DNA of 64,000 nucleotides from Nitrincola iocasae (GTDB taxonomy: Bacteria > Pseudomonadota > Gammaproteobacteria > Pseudomonadales > Balneatricaceae): positions 1,984,001 through 2,048,000 of the forward strand of contig NZ_CP044222.1 of NCBI RefSeq assembly GCF_008727795.1, written 5' to 3'. The notes under the pieces were generated by a model. It was not told the DNA's origin and searched no databases. It was given only the letters and a program-made list of their open reading frames with translations. Shown piece by piece: positions 41,999-50,380 of the stretch. A program made the position numbers and the translations under genes. The stretch's first letter is position 1. Each line of letters opens with the position of its first letter.

Positions 41999-42601
41999 TC
42001 AGGCTGATTGTTTTTTTGCTATTTCAGCAACGTGAGCACCCTGGAAGCGGGCAATTTTTATTTCGTTTTCTGAGGGTTGACGACTACCATTACCGCCAGC
42101 AAGTGTGCTTGCGCCATAAGGCGTGCCGCCGGTGATTTCATTCATGTTCGTAAGCTCCTCGCAAGAATAGGGTACGCCCACGATAATCATGCCATGATGC
42201 AGTAATGTGGTGTGAAACGATGTGATGGTGGTCTCCTGGCCCCCATGTTGAGTACCGGTAGAGGTAAATACGCTTCCCACCTTCCCTATCAATTTCCCTC
42301 CGGCCCACAGGCCGCCGGTCTGATCAAGGAAGTTGCGCATCTGTGCACACATATTGCCAAAGCGTGTCGGCGTACCGAATATAATGGCATCGTAATCAGC
42401 CAATTCGCTTGTTGTTGCAAATGGCGCCATTTGATCAAGCTTGGCCCCTGCCTTTTCGGCCATTTCTTCTGTCATGATTTCAGGAACACGTTTGATGGTA
42501 ACCTCAGTGTCATTGACGCTACGTGCACCCTCAGCCACTTCATTCGCTAACGTTTCAATATGACCATACATACTGTAATAAAGAACGAGTACTTTTATCA
42601 T
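41999..42601 (-). CDS. wrbA: NAD(P)H:quinone oxidoreductase WrbA, copy 1
   Basis: Flavodoxin-like quinone reductase of 200 residues that reduces quinones by two electrons using FMN and NAD(P)H. The FMN phosphate loop is YYSMYGHIETLA (about 8-19), and TPTRFGNMCAQMRNFLDQTG, TSTGTQHGGQETT and HHGMIIVGVPY are the WrbA signature segments. ATG 42601 follows GGAG. The paralogue at 45407-46009 differs at only about 15 of 200 residues by my reading, so this is a recent duplication or a gene conversion pair. Confidence 0.95.
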   Translation of the reverse strand: MIKVLVLYYSMYGHIETLANEVAEGARSVNDTEVTIKRVPEIMTEEMAEKAGAKLDQMAPFATTSELADYDAIIFGTPTRFGNMCAQMRNFLDQTGGLWAGGKLIGKVGSVFTSTGTQHGGQETTITSFHTTLLHHGMIIVGVPYSCEELTNMNEITGGTPYGASTLAGGNGSRQPSENEIKIARFQGAHVAEIAKKQSA

Positions 42602-42667
42602 GCTGCGTCTCCTTAATATTGAGGATCGTATAGTCAGCCTAGCACTCAATGCAGCGGTGGGTAAAAT

Positions 42668-43687
42668 TCAGCCGTTTACCACAATGATACTTAGTGCGAC
42701 AGCATAAACCGTCAGGATCAAGGCACTTTCAAAGCCTATTCGACCGATGCCATAGGTCTCGCGGCGCACCAAACCCAACAATAGGATGGCAGTCATCAGA
42801 ATGCTGACCAGCCCCCAGGTCATCTGAACCGGAGCCATATCATGGTAGATAGAGCCGTGAGGATAGCCCAGATCAGCAGCAGCCACGACCAGCATATTAA
42901 AACAATTGGTGCCGAAGATATTGCTCACGGCCAGGGTCAGTGCACCTAAGCGTATCGCGGCGATTGTGGTCACCAGTTCGGGGGTGGATGTGGCGAGAGC
43001 CGTCAGCAGACCACCGACCAGCGTGTCGGAAAGCCCGGTTTCGTCAGCGATACCCTTGGCGGCTTCCATTAAAATCCAGCCAGCGATACCCGTCAGAACA
43101 GCCAGAACAATGAAACTAATCCAGGCCTTTACAAGACTACCGTGAAGTTGAGGTGAAGGTTTATCCGGTACGGTCTCGCTAGTCAGACGTGGAAACCACA
43201 TAGGCTTGGCCTCTGTACGTAAAACCAGATGAAGCCCGAACAGATAGGCGACCACGATCACGGGTGTAACCGGATGTACGCCCCACTCCGCTATTGTTGG
43301 CGAGACGATAGCAAGTAGCGGCAACGTCAGTAACACGATCAGTAACCCTGCCAGCATCAGATTAACAGAGGACGCAGCGGCATGTTCGAGGTTGGCTTTG
43401 CGATAGACTATATCTGCGATCCCCAGAAAAACCAGGTTTACCGCCATGCTACCCATGACGTTACTCATCGCCAGGTCGGGCCGATTATCCATTGCTGCAC
43501 TCAGGGTCGCGGCGAAATCCGGTAGCGAAGTTACTCCCGCCAGCAGCAACACGCCGAACAATGCCTCACCCATGCCTGTGCGATCAGCCAACTCATCGGC
43601 CAACCGTGCCAATCGGCTACCGGCGGTTATGATGCCCAGAGCTGCTATGCCAAAGGCGATGATACTGAAGATCAGGGATGAATACAC
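42668..43687 (-). CDS. Sodium/calcium exchanger family (CaCA) membrane protein
   Basis: Cation antiporter of 339 residues with about ten membrane helices in two inverted halves. Each half carries the alpha-repeat motif: GVTSLPDFAATLSAAM with SNVMGSMAVN in the first and ALATSTPELVTTIAAI with SNIFGTNCFN in the second. Aspartate at the first motif where most CaCA members have glutamate (P-E) is a mild variation. The physiological ion (Ca2+, Na+ or K+) cannot be told. Its start overlaps the YcaQ-like gene by 16 bp. Confidence 0.88.
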   Translation of the reverse strand: MYSSLIFSIIAFGIAALGIITAGSRLARLADELADRTGMGEALFGVLLLAGVTSLPDFAATLSAAMDNRPDLAMSNVMGSMAVNLVFLGIADIVYRKANLEHAAASSVNLMLAGLLIVLLTLPLLAIVSPTIAEWGVHPVTPVIVVAYLFGLHLVLRTEAKPMWFPRLTSETVPDKPSPQLHGSLVKAWISFIVLAVLTGIAGWILMEAAKGIADETGLSDTLVGGLLTALATSTPELVTTIAAIRLGALTLAVSNIFGTNCFNMLVVAAADLGYPHGSIYHDMAPVQMTWGLVSILMTAILLLGLVRRETYGIGRIGFESALILTVYAVALSIIVVNG

Positions 43688-44904
43688 GCGGAGCCCTCTG
43701 GCTGTATGGATTGTCTATTAACGGCACACAGCCAATGATCAGGCGCCGAACTTAAAGACACTGAATCACATTGTTGAAAATAACAGAACTGTTTAATGGC
43801 ATCCACAAATGCTGAAATAACGGAATCGTCATCAAAGCTGTACTGCTCTAAATGCAGTGATTTAATCTCTAAATGGCTGGTTTTTCGATGCGCTTTACAA
43901 TCCATCCGCCCAATAAACTCATCACGGTAAAGCAGCGGTAGACTGAAGTAGCCATACTGACGTTTGGCTTCGGGTACATAGCACTCCAATTGATAGTCGT
44001 ATTGAAACAGTGCTCTGAGCCGCTCCCGCTGAATAACGCTGTTATCGAAGGGAGACAGAATCAATAGGCGGTTGCTCAGCCGGGGGCGTGAGCGCTCGAG
44101 CGCCCCCGTTTCCAATATGAATACCTCCCCACTACCCACCTTTACTCTTTCCAGATCGCCCTGCGACAGCCTTTCGTCTACCAAACCTTTTACAGCTTGA
44201 CGTAATCCAGCGTTGCGACGTTGGTAGGTCAGCCCTTTGAGTGAAACAAGCCCATGACAGCGTAATTGTTGGTCGACAATATGCGTCGCAAACGCTTCCA
44301 TACTGGGCATTTGTGTATTGACGTGGGCTGGAAGCACCCGCTCGGTCAGGTCATAGGTTTTTTGGAAACCTTCTCGGTCGCTGACCATGAGGTCGCCCTG
44401 CATATACAACTGCTCAAGTGCTTTTTTGGCGGGCTTCCAGTCCCACCAGCCTGCACGCTGCGTGGTCGAGGTTTCCAGATCCCGGGATCGTAGCGGGCCA
44501 TCTGATTCAATGCGAGCCAAAAGTTCGGTCATAAGTTTCTGGTCAGGGTGTCTGAACCAGTGGGTCTGGCCATTTTTGATGGCGTGTTTGTAGGGTAAGG
44601 AATAACGAAAATCAGCGATGGGTAAAAAAGCAGCCGCATGTGCCCAATACTCAAAAATATCGCCATCACGCAGCATCTGGTTTGTCATACCCAACTCGAA
44701 ACCAGGCACACGGCTATGCAAAACATGATGGTGCGCTCGCTGGACGACCGATATTGTATCGACCTGTACATAGCCTATATGATTAATCGCTTTACGAGCC
44801 CCTGACAAACCACGCCCAAAGGGTTGAGCTTGCGTCAAACCTTGTGCAACCAGAGCAAGGCGACGTAAACGCATCAGATCTTTTGAGCTTTTAATTTCAA
44901 TCAT
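43672..44904 (-). CDS. YcaQ-like crosslink-repair DNA glycosylase (winged-helix DUF1006)
   Basis: A 410-residue protein of the HTH_42/YcaQ type. The N-terminal motif LRRLALVAQGL is followed by IGYVQVDTISVVQRAHHHVL, which carries the QxD active-site motif of YcaQ (about 47-52). Conserved tail segments LLILSPFDNSVIQRERLRAL, FQYDYQLECYVPEAKRQYGY and LYRDEFIGRMDCKAHR also match. E. coli YcaQ unhooks interstrand crosslinks. The C-terminal 16 bp overlap the exchanger gene. Ribosome site upstream of ATG 44904 is weak. Confidence 0.83.
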   Translation of the reverse strand: MIEIKSSKDLMRLRRLALVAQGLTQAQPFGRGLSGARKAINHIGYVQVDTISVVQRAHHHVLHSRVPGFELGMTNQMLRDGDIFEYWAHAAAFLPIADFRYSLPYKHAIKNGQTHWFRHPDQKLMTELLARIESDGPLRSRDLETSTTQRAGWWDWKPAKKALEQLYMQGDLMVSDREGFQKTYDLTERVLPAHVNTQMPSMEAFATHIVDQQLRCHGLVSLKGLTYQRRNAGLRQAVKGLVDERLSQGDLERVKVGSGEVFILETGALERSRPRLSNRLLILSPFDNSVIQRERLRALFQYDYQLECYVPEAKRQYGYFSLPLLYRDEFIGRMDCKAHRKTSHLEIKSLHLEQYSFDDDSVISAFVDAIKQFCYFQQCDSVSLSSAPDHWLCAVNRQSIQPEGSACIHP

Positions 44905-44988
44905 TGATAATCTTTCTAGGCTTACCTTGTATATACACGTCGGTACTTCAAGGCGTTCGTGTTCACGATCTCCTCGCTGATTATACCG

Positions 44989-45321
44989 TTACCAGGTCAC
45001 AATAACGTCTTTAACCTGATGTGTTTTGGAATCAAAACCTATGGCCCAACATACTTCATTTTCGCTGGAGTCGTATTTTGCCTTCCATAGGGTCAGTCGG
45101 GAGTCTGATCTTTCGAGGCTATTAATAAACTCAATGCTACTCAGTTCCCCCAGCTCCTCTCGAATTTCCTCACACTTCGCAATATAACCCTCTTCAGTAA
45201 TGGTGCCATCACTTTCATCGTCCGGCGATGGCATAGACATTTCCTGCAAAAGATTGAAATGTTTGCCGTCATGTAAGCTTATGACCTGCTCAGCCAGTTT
45301 CATTTCCTGATCCGGAATCAT
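44989..45321 (-). CDS. Small hypothetical protein
   Basis: I do not recognise this 110-residue acidic, soluble protein. It has a strong ribosome site (AAGGAGG nine bases before ATG 45321), so it is a real gene. The first half is helical and acidic (MPSPDDESDGTITEEGYIAK); the C-terminus looks like a small beta-sheet (SRLTLWKAKYDSSENEVCWA then IGFDSKTHQVKDVIVTW), somewhat like DUF4019/DUF3887-type domains that measure substrate or ligand size, a loose resemblance. It lies between wrbA copy 2 and the YcaQ-like gene, all read leftward. Confidence 0.6.
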   Translation of the reverse strand: MIPDQEMKLAEQVISLHDGKHFNLLQEMSMPSPDDESDGTITEEGYIAKCEEIREELGELSSIEFINSLERSDSRLTLWKAKYDSSENEVCWAIGFDSKTHQVKDVIVTW

Positions 45322-45360
45322 AGATACCTTCCTCCTTCTTAATACTCACCCGCAACTAGA

Positions 45361-45387
45361 CCAAAGCCACAGTTCAGGTGGCCTTGG
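45361..45387 (-). terminator. Hairpin downstream of wrbA copy 2
   Basis: CCAAAGCCAC and GTGGCCTTGG form a 10-bp stem with one wobble or mismatch, 19 bp after the wrbA stop at 45407. It matches the hairpin after wrbA copy 1, so the duplicated unit included this 3' element. Confidence 0.55.
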
Positions 45388-45406
45388 CACAAGCATTACT
45401 CAGATC

Positions 45407-46009
45407 TCAAGCTGATTGCTTTTTAGCGACTTCTGCAACATGAGCTCCCTGGAACCGGGCAATAATTATTTCATTCTCAGACGGCTGTCGACTCCCATCA
45501 GCACCAGCAAGAGTACTGGCCCCATAAGGTGATCCACCAGTGATTTCATTCATATCTGTGAGTTCTTTACATGAATAAGGAACGCCCACAATAATCATGC
45601 CGTGATGCAGTAAAGTAGTGTGAAACGAGGTAATTGTGGTCTCTTGGCCACCATGTTGAGTACCTGTGGAGGTAAATACACTACCCACTTTGCCTATCAG
45701 TTTGCCTCCAGCCCACAGCCCGCCAGTCTGGTCAAGGAAACTGCGCATTTGTGCACACATATTGCCAAAGCGTGTAGGGGTGCCAAAGATAATCGCATCG
45801 TAATCCGCCAGTTCACTCGTGGTTGCAAACGGCGCCGTCTGATCAAGCTTGGCACCCGCCTTTTCAGCCGCCTCTTCTGACATAATTTCGGGTACACGCT
45901 TGATCGTGACCTCGGTGTCATTGACGCTACGTGCACCCTCAGCCACCGCTTTCGCCATGGTTTCTATGTGGCCATACATGCTGTAGTAAAGAACGAGAAC
46001 TTTTGTCAT
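45407..46009 (-). CDS. wrbA: NAD(P)H:quinone oxidoreductase WrbA, copy 2
   Basis: A 200-residue WrbA paralogue of the gene at 41999-42601, with the same FMN loop (YYSMYGHIETMA), RFGNMCAQMRSFLDQTG and TSTGTQHGGQETT motifs. Differences are scattered and mostly conservative. A clear ribosome site (CAGGAG) precedes ATG 46009. The gene may lead a leftward run (hypothetical gene, YcaQ-like, exchanger, wrbA copy 1). Gaps of 60 to 85 bp and the hairpin after the stop argue for partial separation. Presence of two copies suggests quinone or oxidative stress adaptation. Confidence 0.95.
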   Translation of the reverse strand: MTKVLVLYYSMYGHIETMAKAVAEGARSVNDTEVTIKRVPEIMSEEAAEKAGAKLDQTAPFATTSELADYDAIIFGTPTRFGNMCAQMRSFLDQTGGLWAGGKLIGKVGSVFTSTGTQHGGQETTITSFHTTLLHHGMIIVGVPYSCKELTDMNEITGGSPYGASTLAGADGSRQPSENEIIIARFQGAHVAEVAKKQSA

Positions 46010-46220
46010 GTTGTTTCTCCTGTTGCTGATTTTTTGCGAGACAAGTGAAGGTCAAGCTAGACTTATCGAACAAGTAGCGTCTGTGTGATAGCGCACGGAA
46101 ATACCGGCACCAGGACACCAGGTCATTATAGTCGACTTGGAACAGCCCTGCCGCTGGACCTGCATAACCACCAGCGTTTACACTGCCTTCTTCTATAGAA
46201 GTACGGCGGGATAGCGCATC

Positions 46221-47975
46221 ATGGCCGGGGGTTTCATCAAAACGACAAAGCAGTCTGCATTGAAACAGGTCTCACTGATTATCAAAGTGGCTGGCCTGGG
46301 ATTGGTTATTGGCATTACCGGCGCGATTCTGGCGAATGCGTTTGTTGCGGGCGTGCAATGGTTAAACGATGCGCTACTGGTTGCTTTCCTGAATCAGGTA
46401 AAGGAAGAGTACAGTCTGGCTATTATTGTTGCAGCGACGGTTGCGGTACCGACCCTGGGTGGCTTACTGGTGGGCATTTTGCTGCGTTCAGTTAAAGAGC
46501 AACGCGCACATACACCGGCAGATATTATTGCAGCGGTGCAAACCCGCCGTGGACGATTGCCTTTGCGGCCAGCAATTCTGTCTGGTCTTGCTGCACTGGT
46601 ATCACTGGGCAGTGGCGCTTCAGTGGGTCAGTACGGCCCGCTGGTGCACATGGGTGGGTCTTTGGGATCGGCCTGGGGACGGCTTTTTCGTGCTGATGTC
46701 ACGCTGGATAATATAGCCATAGCCTGCGGGGTGGCGGCCGCTATTTCTACGGTGTTTAATGCGCCAATTGCCGGCATTTTATTCGCGCATGAGGTAATTC
46801 TGCGTCACTATGCCTTTCGCGCTTTCGCTCCTGTCGCAGTAGCATCTGTTGTTGGCTATCTGGCTGCTAATGTTATTTTACCCCAACCTCCCTTGCTATA
46901 TATTGAAGCGGCCAGTGTGCTGCATCACTGGGAGTACGGTCTCTTTCTGCTGCTGGGGATTGCCAGTGCATTACTGGCTGTGGGTTATATGCAAGCGATA
47001 CTCCTGGCCAGTCGTGTTGCACAACGCTGGTCCTTGCCTAATGTATTTAAACCCGCCTTCGCGGGTGCCCTGCTTGGCTTGATGGCGCTCTGGGTTCCGG
47101 AGATTCTCGGCGTGGGTGGTGAAACTTTGCGGCTGATTTTTGTTGAAGGGTCTTTTGGTGCAGCTGATCTACTGATTTTACTGGTGTTGAAACTGATCGC
47201 TACCGCCTTGTGCCTGGGGTTTGGTTTTGCCGGGGGTGTATTCAGTCCGGCTTTGCTGATTGGTAGTTTATTTGGTGCACTGTTTGGCACCTTGCTGGGT
47301 ATGGTGTTAGGGGATTCGGTCGCGCTGTCGAGTCTTGCCGTTTATGCCGTCTGTGGCATGATCGCAGTCACCGCACCCGTTATTGGCGCTCCCTTATCCA
47401 CCGTGGTAATCATTTTTGAGCTGACAGGCAACTACGAACTGACCATCGCGGCCCTGGCCAGTGTTGCTTTAGCTAACCTGTTTGCTTCTCAGTGGTTTGA
47501 TCGGTCGCTGTTTGACCGGCAGTTACGTGACCGAGGCCTGGATCTGTCCGGAGGGCGCAGCAAAGCCCTGTTGATGTCGCGTAGCATTCAGGATCTGACC
47601 AGTGATCGTTATTTATCACTGCCGGAACAAGTTACTGTGGGTGAGGCCTGCCGCTCCATGGCACAAGTTGATTCATCTGATGCTTATATTGTTGATGCTA
47701 ACCAGCGCTATTTAGGCACGGTTCATCTCGCCTCTCTTATCGGTATTGATGTTGAGTCGGCAGCAAAAGCTTATATTATTGCCGAAGATTGTGCGATTCA
47801 GGCTGATACATCACTTTGGACCGCCATGGTTGTGTTACGTAATTTTATCGGTGAAGGTGTACCGGTCATTGATGCGCAGCAGCATATAGTGGGTGCTGTG
47901 TTTGAATCAGACCTGATACGCGCCTATCTGGACTTGATGGAAGATATGCGTAAAGAAGAATATGCCGCCCCTTAA
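46221..47975 (+). CDS. ClC-family chloride channel/transporter with CBS domains
   Basis: A 584-residue membrane protein. Ten or more helices fill residues 15-430, then a pair of CBS domains (about 455-580; LSLPEQVTVGEACRSMAQVD and VPVIDAQQHIVGAVFESDLI). ClC selectivity segments are GSGASVGQYGPLVHMGGSLG (about 131-150) and FAGGVFSPALLIGSLFG. At the place of the gating glutamate (GREGP in E. coli ClcA) there is a tyrosine (GQYGP). In the family that residue couples chloride to protons, so this protein may be a passive channel or a differently gated one. No partner gene is evident. Confidence 0.9.
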   Translation: MAGGFIKTTKQSALKQVSLIIKVAGLGLVIGITGAILANAFVAGVQWLNDALLVAFLNQVKEEYSLAIIVAATVAVPTLGGLLVGILLRSVKEQRAHTPADIIAAVQTRRGRLPLRPAILSGLAALVSLGSGASVGQYGPLVHMGGSLGSAWGRLFRADVTLDNIAIACGVAAAISTVFNAPIAGILFAHEVILRHYAFRAFAPVAVASVVGYLAANVILPQPPLLYIEAASVLHHWEYGLFLLLGIASALLAVGYMQAILLASRVAQRWSLPNVFKPAFAGALLGLMALWVPEILGVGGETLRLIFVEGSFGAADLLILLVLKLIATALCLGFGFAGGVFSPALLIGSLFGALFGTLLGMVLGDSVALSSLAVYAVCGMIAVTAPVIGAPLSTVVIIFELTGNYELTIAALASVALANLFASQWFDRSLFDRQLRDRGLDLSGGRSKALLMSRSIQDLTSDRYLSLPEQVTVGEACRSMAQVDSSDAYIVDANQRYLGTVHLASLIGIDVESAAKAYIIAEDCAIQADTSLWTAMVVLRNFIGEGVPVIDAQQHIVGAVFESDLIRAYLDLMEDMRKEEYAAP

Positions 47976-48012
47976 TTCGATCAACCCTTGATGCTATAAA
48001 AGGATTGGATTC

Positions 48013-48633
48013 ATGTCTGTTATGCTTTGGCTGTCGTTGTTGCTAATCTGCGTGCTGGGCGCCATGTCGCCCGGACCCAGTCTTGCCGTGGTATTGCGCC
48101 AGACGGTAAGTAATGGACGGGGTCATGGCATTGCTGCAGGCTGCGCTCATGCCTTAGGCGTTGGTATCTGGGCCATTGCAACTGTCTGGGGGCTTGGCTT
48201 ACTGGTGAGTCAACATCAGTTGGCTTATCAGTTAGTTAGCTGGCTGGGTGCAGGATATCTGGCCTGGCTTGGCTATAACGCACTACGTTATGCGGCATCA
48301 CCCTCCCATCTGGTAGCAGAAGCAGGTGCTAAGGAAAGTTATTGGAAAGCGGCCGGATCCGGTGCATTGATCTCATTACTTAACCCAAAACTGGCAGTAT
48401 TTTTTACCGCGTTGTTTGCGCAGTTTGTCAATGCCGAACAGTCATTACATGATCAAGTTATTATGGTACTGACAGCAACGCTAGTGGATGGAATTTGGTA
48501 TTCACTGGTAGCCATGCTGTTCTCTCATGCACACTTGTTAAGCTGGTTACACCGTCATATGAAACGCTTTGAACAACTGACGGGGGTAGTATTAATTGGT
48601 CTGTCGATCCGGGTTGTGGTGGCTGCCCAATAA
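48013..48633 (+). CDS. LysE/RhtB-family amino-acid exporter
   Basis: Inner-membrane exporter of 206 residues with about six helices. The family signature MSPGPSLAVVLRQTVSNGRG lies at 18-37, and a second conserved stretch, SLLNPKLAVFFTALFAQFV, at about 120. RhtB proteins expel homoserine, threonine or related amino acids; the substrate cannot be predicted here. AAAAGGATTGG precedes the ATG. The gene ends in a stem shared with the convergent ene-reductase gene. Confidence 0.85.
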   Translation: MSVMLWLSLLLICVLGAMSPGPSLAVVLRQTVSNGRGHGIAAGCAHALGVGIWAIATVWGLGLLVSQHQLAYQLVSWLGAGYLAWLGYNALRYAASPSHLVAEAGAKESYWKAAGSGALISLLNPKLAVFFTALFAQFVNAEQSLHDQVIMVLTATLVDGIWYSLVAMLFSHAHLLSWLHRHMKRFEQLTGVVLIGLSIRVVVAAQ

Positions 48634-48668
48634 TCAATAATAATCATCTAATTACGACTATTGGGCAG
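48623..48668. terminator. Bidirectional terminator between exporter and ene-reductase genes
   Basis: CTGCCCAATA at 48623-48632 overlaps the exporter stop codon and is perfectly complementary to TATTGGGCAG at 48659-48668, 15 bp before the other gene's end. The 26-nt loop is AT-rich. The symmetrical position between convergent genes supports a shared terminator; the long loop makes it weak. Confidence 0.5.
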
Positions 48669-48682
48669 GCTCTAACACTGAA

Positions 48683-49738
48683 TCAGCACGACATAGCAGG
48701 ATAGCTTATGTAACCCTCAGGTCCAGATGCATAGAAGGTAGACGGATCAGGTGTGTTCAGCTCAGCTTCCAGCTCAAAGCGTACCGGAAGATCCGGGTTG
48801 GCAATAAACGGCACACCAAAGGCTACAGCATCGGCTTTGCCGGAGGTGATCAGCTTCTCGGCACTGGTTCTGGTCATACCTTCGTTCGCGATAAACACCC
48901 CACCAAAACAGCTTTTCAACCAAGGCCCCAGGCTGTCATCCCCTTCTGACTCACGTGCGCATATAAAAGCAATATTACGCTCACCCAGTTGTTTAGCCAC
49001 GTAAGTGAAAGCTTCCTTAAGGTTGCTATCAGACATGTCATGAGCATCGGCGCGTGGCGATAAATGCACACCGACGCGGTCAGCGCCCCACACCTCCACC
49101 ACCGCATCAGTAACCTGCAACAATAAACGTGCGCGATTCTCCAGGCTGCCACCATAGGCATCATCTCGCTTGTTGGCGCCATCCAGCAGGAACTGCTCAA
49201 GTAAATAGCCATTGGCGGCATGCACTTCCACACCATCAAATCCAGCTTGTTTTGCATTCAGTGCGGCCTGACGATAGTCATCGATCACACCAGAGATTTC
49301 AGCGGTTTCAAGTGCACGCGGTGTCACGAAAGATTTTTCAGGACGTATCAGGCTGACATGACCAGCTGGTGCAATAGCACTGGGGGCAACAGGTAGTTTA
49401 CCGTCCAGATACACGGGGTCAGATACGCGGCCAACATGCCAGAGCTGCAAGACAATCTTTCCACCCTCGGCATGTACCACGTCGGTAATGCGTTTCCAGC
49501 CCTGGATTTGTGCATCAGACCAGATACCCGGTGTATTTGGATAACCGACTCCCATTGGCGTAATGGAAGTGGCTTCAGTCAGAATCATGCCGGCACTGGC
49601 ACGCTGATGATAGTACTCCAGCATTAACTCCCCGGGTACGCGGTCAGCTTCGGCACGGCAGCGTGTTAACGGTGCCATGATAATACGGTTTTTTAGTGTT
49701 AAAGCGCCTACTTTAAGCGGAGTGAAAAGATTGCTCAT
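48683..49738 (-). CDS. Old-yellow-enzyme family ene-reductase (NemA-like)
   Basis: FMN-dependent reductase of 351 residues that reduces activated C=C bonds, maleimides or nitro compounds with NAD(P)H. It has the TIM-barrel signatures LFTPLKVGALTLKNRIIMAP, LTRCRAEADRVPG, the catalytic Tyr region DGVEVHAANGYLLEQFLLDG and NKRDDAYGGSLENRARLL, and VAFGVPFIANPDLP near the C-terminus. HAANGYLL retains the His-Ala-Ala-Asn substrate pair of the NemA/OYE type. It lies 24 bp after the ArsR-type gene, its probable regulator and operon partner. Confidence 0.93.
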   Translation of the reverse strand: MSNLFTPLKVGALTLKNRIIMAPLTRCRAEADRVPGELMLEYYHQRASAGMILTEATSITPMGVGYPNTPGIWSDAQIQGWKRITDVVHAEGGKIVLQLWHVGRVSDPVYLDGKLPVAPSAIAPAGHVSLIRPEKSFVTPRALETAEISGVIDDYRQAALNAKQAGFDGVEVHAANGYLLEQFLLDGANKRDDAYGGSLENRARLLLQVTDAVVEVWGADRVGVHLSPRADAHDMSDSNLKEAFTYVAKQLGERNIAFICARESEGDDSLGPWLKSCFGGVFIANEGMTRTSAEKLITSGKADAVAFGVPFIANPDLPVRFELEAELNTPDPSTFYASGPEGYISYPAMSC

Positions 49739-49762
49739 ACATAACCTCTTGCTGGTTAAACG

Positions 49763-50071
49763 TTACAGAGAACGACTGATGTAGTGCACAAATGCATCGA
49801 TAACGGCTTCGTTACGTCGGTAGTAAATCCACTGTCCGATGCGCTGGGTGGTTACTAAATTAGCGCGTTGTAGATTGGCCAAATGCGCTGAGGTTGTTGA
49901 CTGGGAAGAACCGGTCTTGCGGTCAATCATTCCAGCACAAACACCGCTATCCAGAGATGAGGGCTGATCGGAGAACCAGCGCTCAGGTTCCTTTAACCAA
50001 GCCAGTATTTGCCGCCGCTGCGGGTGGCTAAGGGCTTTGATGATGGCATCTATATCAACTTGCTCGGACAT
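49763..50071 (-). CDS. ArsR-family transcriptional regulator
   Basis: A 102-residue winged helix-turn-helix repressor. KALSHPQRRQILAWLKEPER starts the fold and SSQSTTSAHLANLQRANLVT is the recognition helix region. It has only one cysteine (SGVCAGM), not the metal-binding CxC of arsenic sensors, so it may respond to electrophiles or redox signals through that cysteine (inference from its pairing with an ene-reductase). I chose ATG 50071 because it starts with the usual MSEQ...IIKALSHP pattern; an ATG 147 bp upstream lies across the operator-like repeats. Confidence 0.88.
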   Translation of the reverse strand: MSEQVDIDAIIKALSHPQRRQILAWLKEPERWFSDQPSSLDSGVCAGMIDRKTGSSQSTTSAHLANLQRANLVTTQRIGQWIYYRRNEAVIDAFVHYISRSL

Positions 50072-50093
50072 GATCACTCTCATTTCTATACAT

Positions 50094-50133
50094 CGCGATA
50101 TAACGAAATATATATCGTATTTAAGCGATATAC
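50094..50133. promoter_or_regulatory. ArsR-type operator region upstream of the regulator
   Basis: Three CGATATA-type half-sites are packed into 40 bp: CGATATA at 50096, its complement TATATCG at 50111-50117, and GCGATATA at 50125-50132. The arrangement 23 bp before the ArsR start codon fits an autoregulatory operator that would also control the ene-reductase gene. Confidence 0.5.
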
Positions 50134-50224
50134 AAGTAACTAAGCAGGATAATTTAATCCTGATGAGTGCTTTGCATGAGTTTAATTGAACCTGAGCGAC
50201 ATACACCAAGCCAAGCAATCTGAT

Positions 50225-50258
50225 TATTTAGTACACAATACGTATTGTGTACTAAATA
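50225..50258. promoter_or_regulatory. Perfect 34-bp palindromic operator candidate
   Basis: All 17 base pairs around the centre ACGT (50240-50243) are complementary. The core reads GTACACAATACGTATTGTGT with flanking AC-TAAATA. The site is 122 bp before the PAS-GGDEF gene and 153 bp before the divergent ArsR start codon. The 19-bp segment from 50236 to 50254 matches 18 of 19 positions of the sequence directly before the KfrA-like gene at 12803. That makes the KfrA-like protein a candidate binder. Confidence 0.7.
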
Positions 50259-50380
50259 CACATTGACACCAGCGACTGACAAGACACATGACAATGGCTG
50301 AATGTCATGATTATTAAAGGGTTTACGCCCCACCCTTCCAGGTCTATGATTAATTCTGCATAAGCCCACGGACCCAAAAA

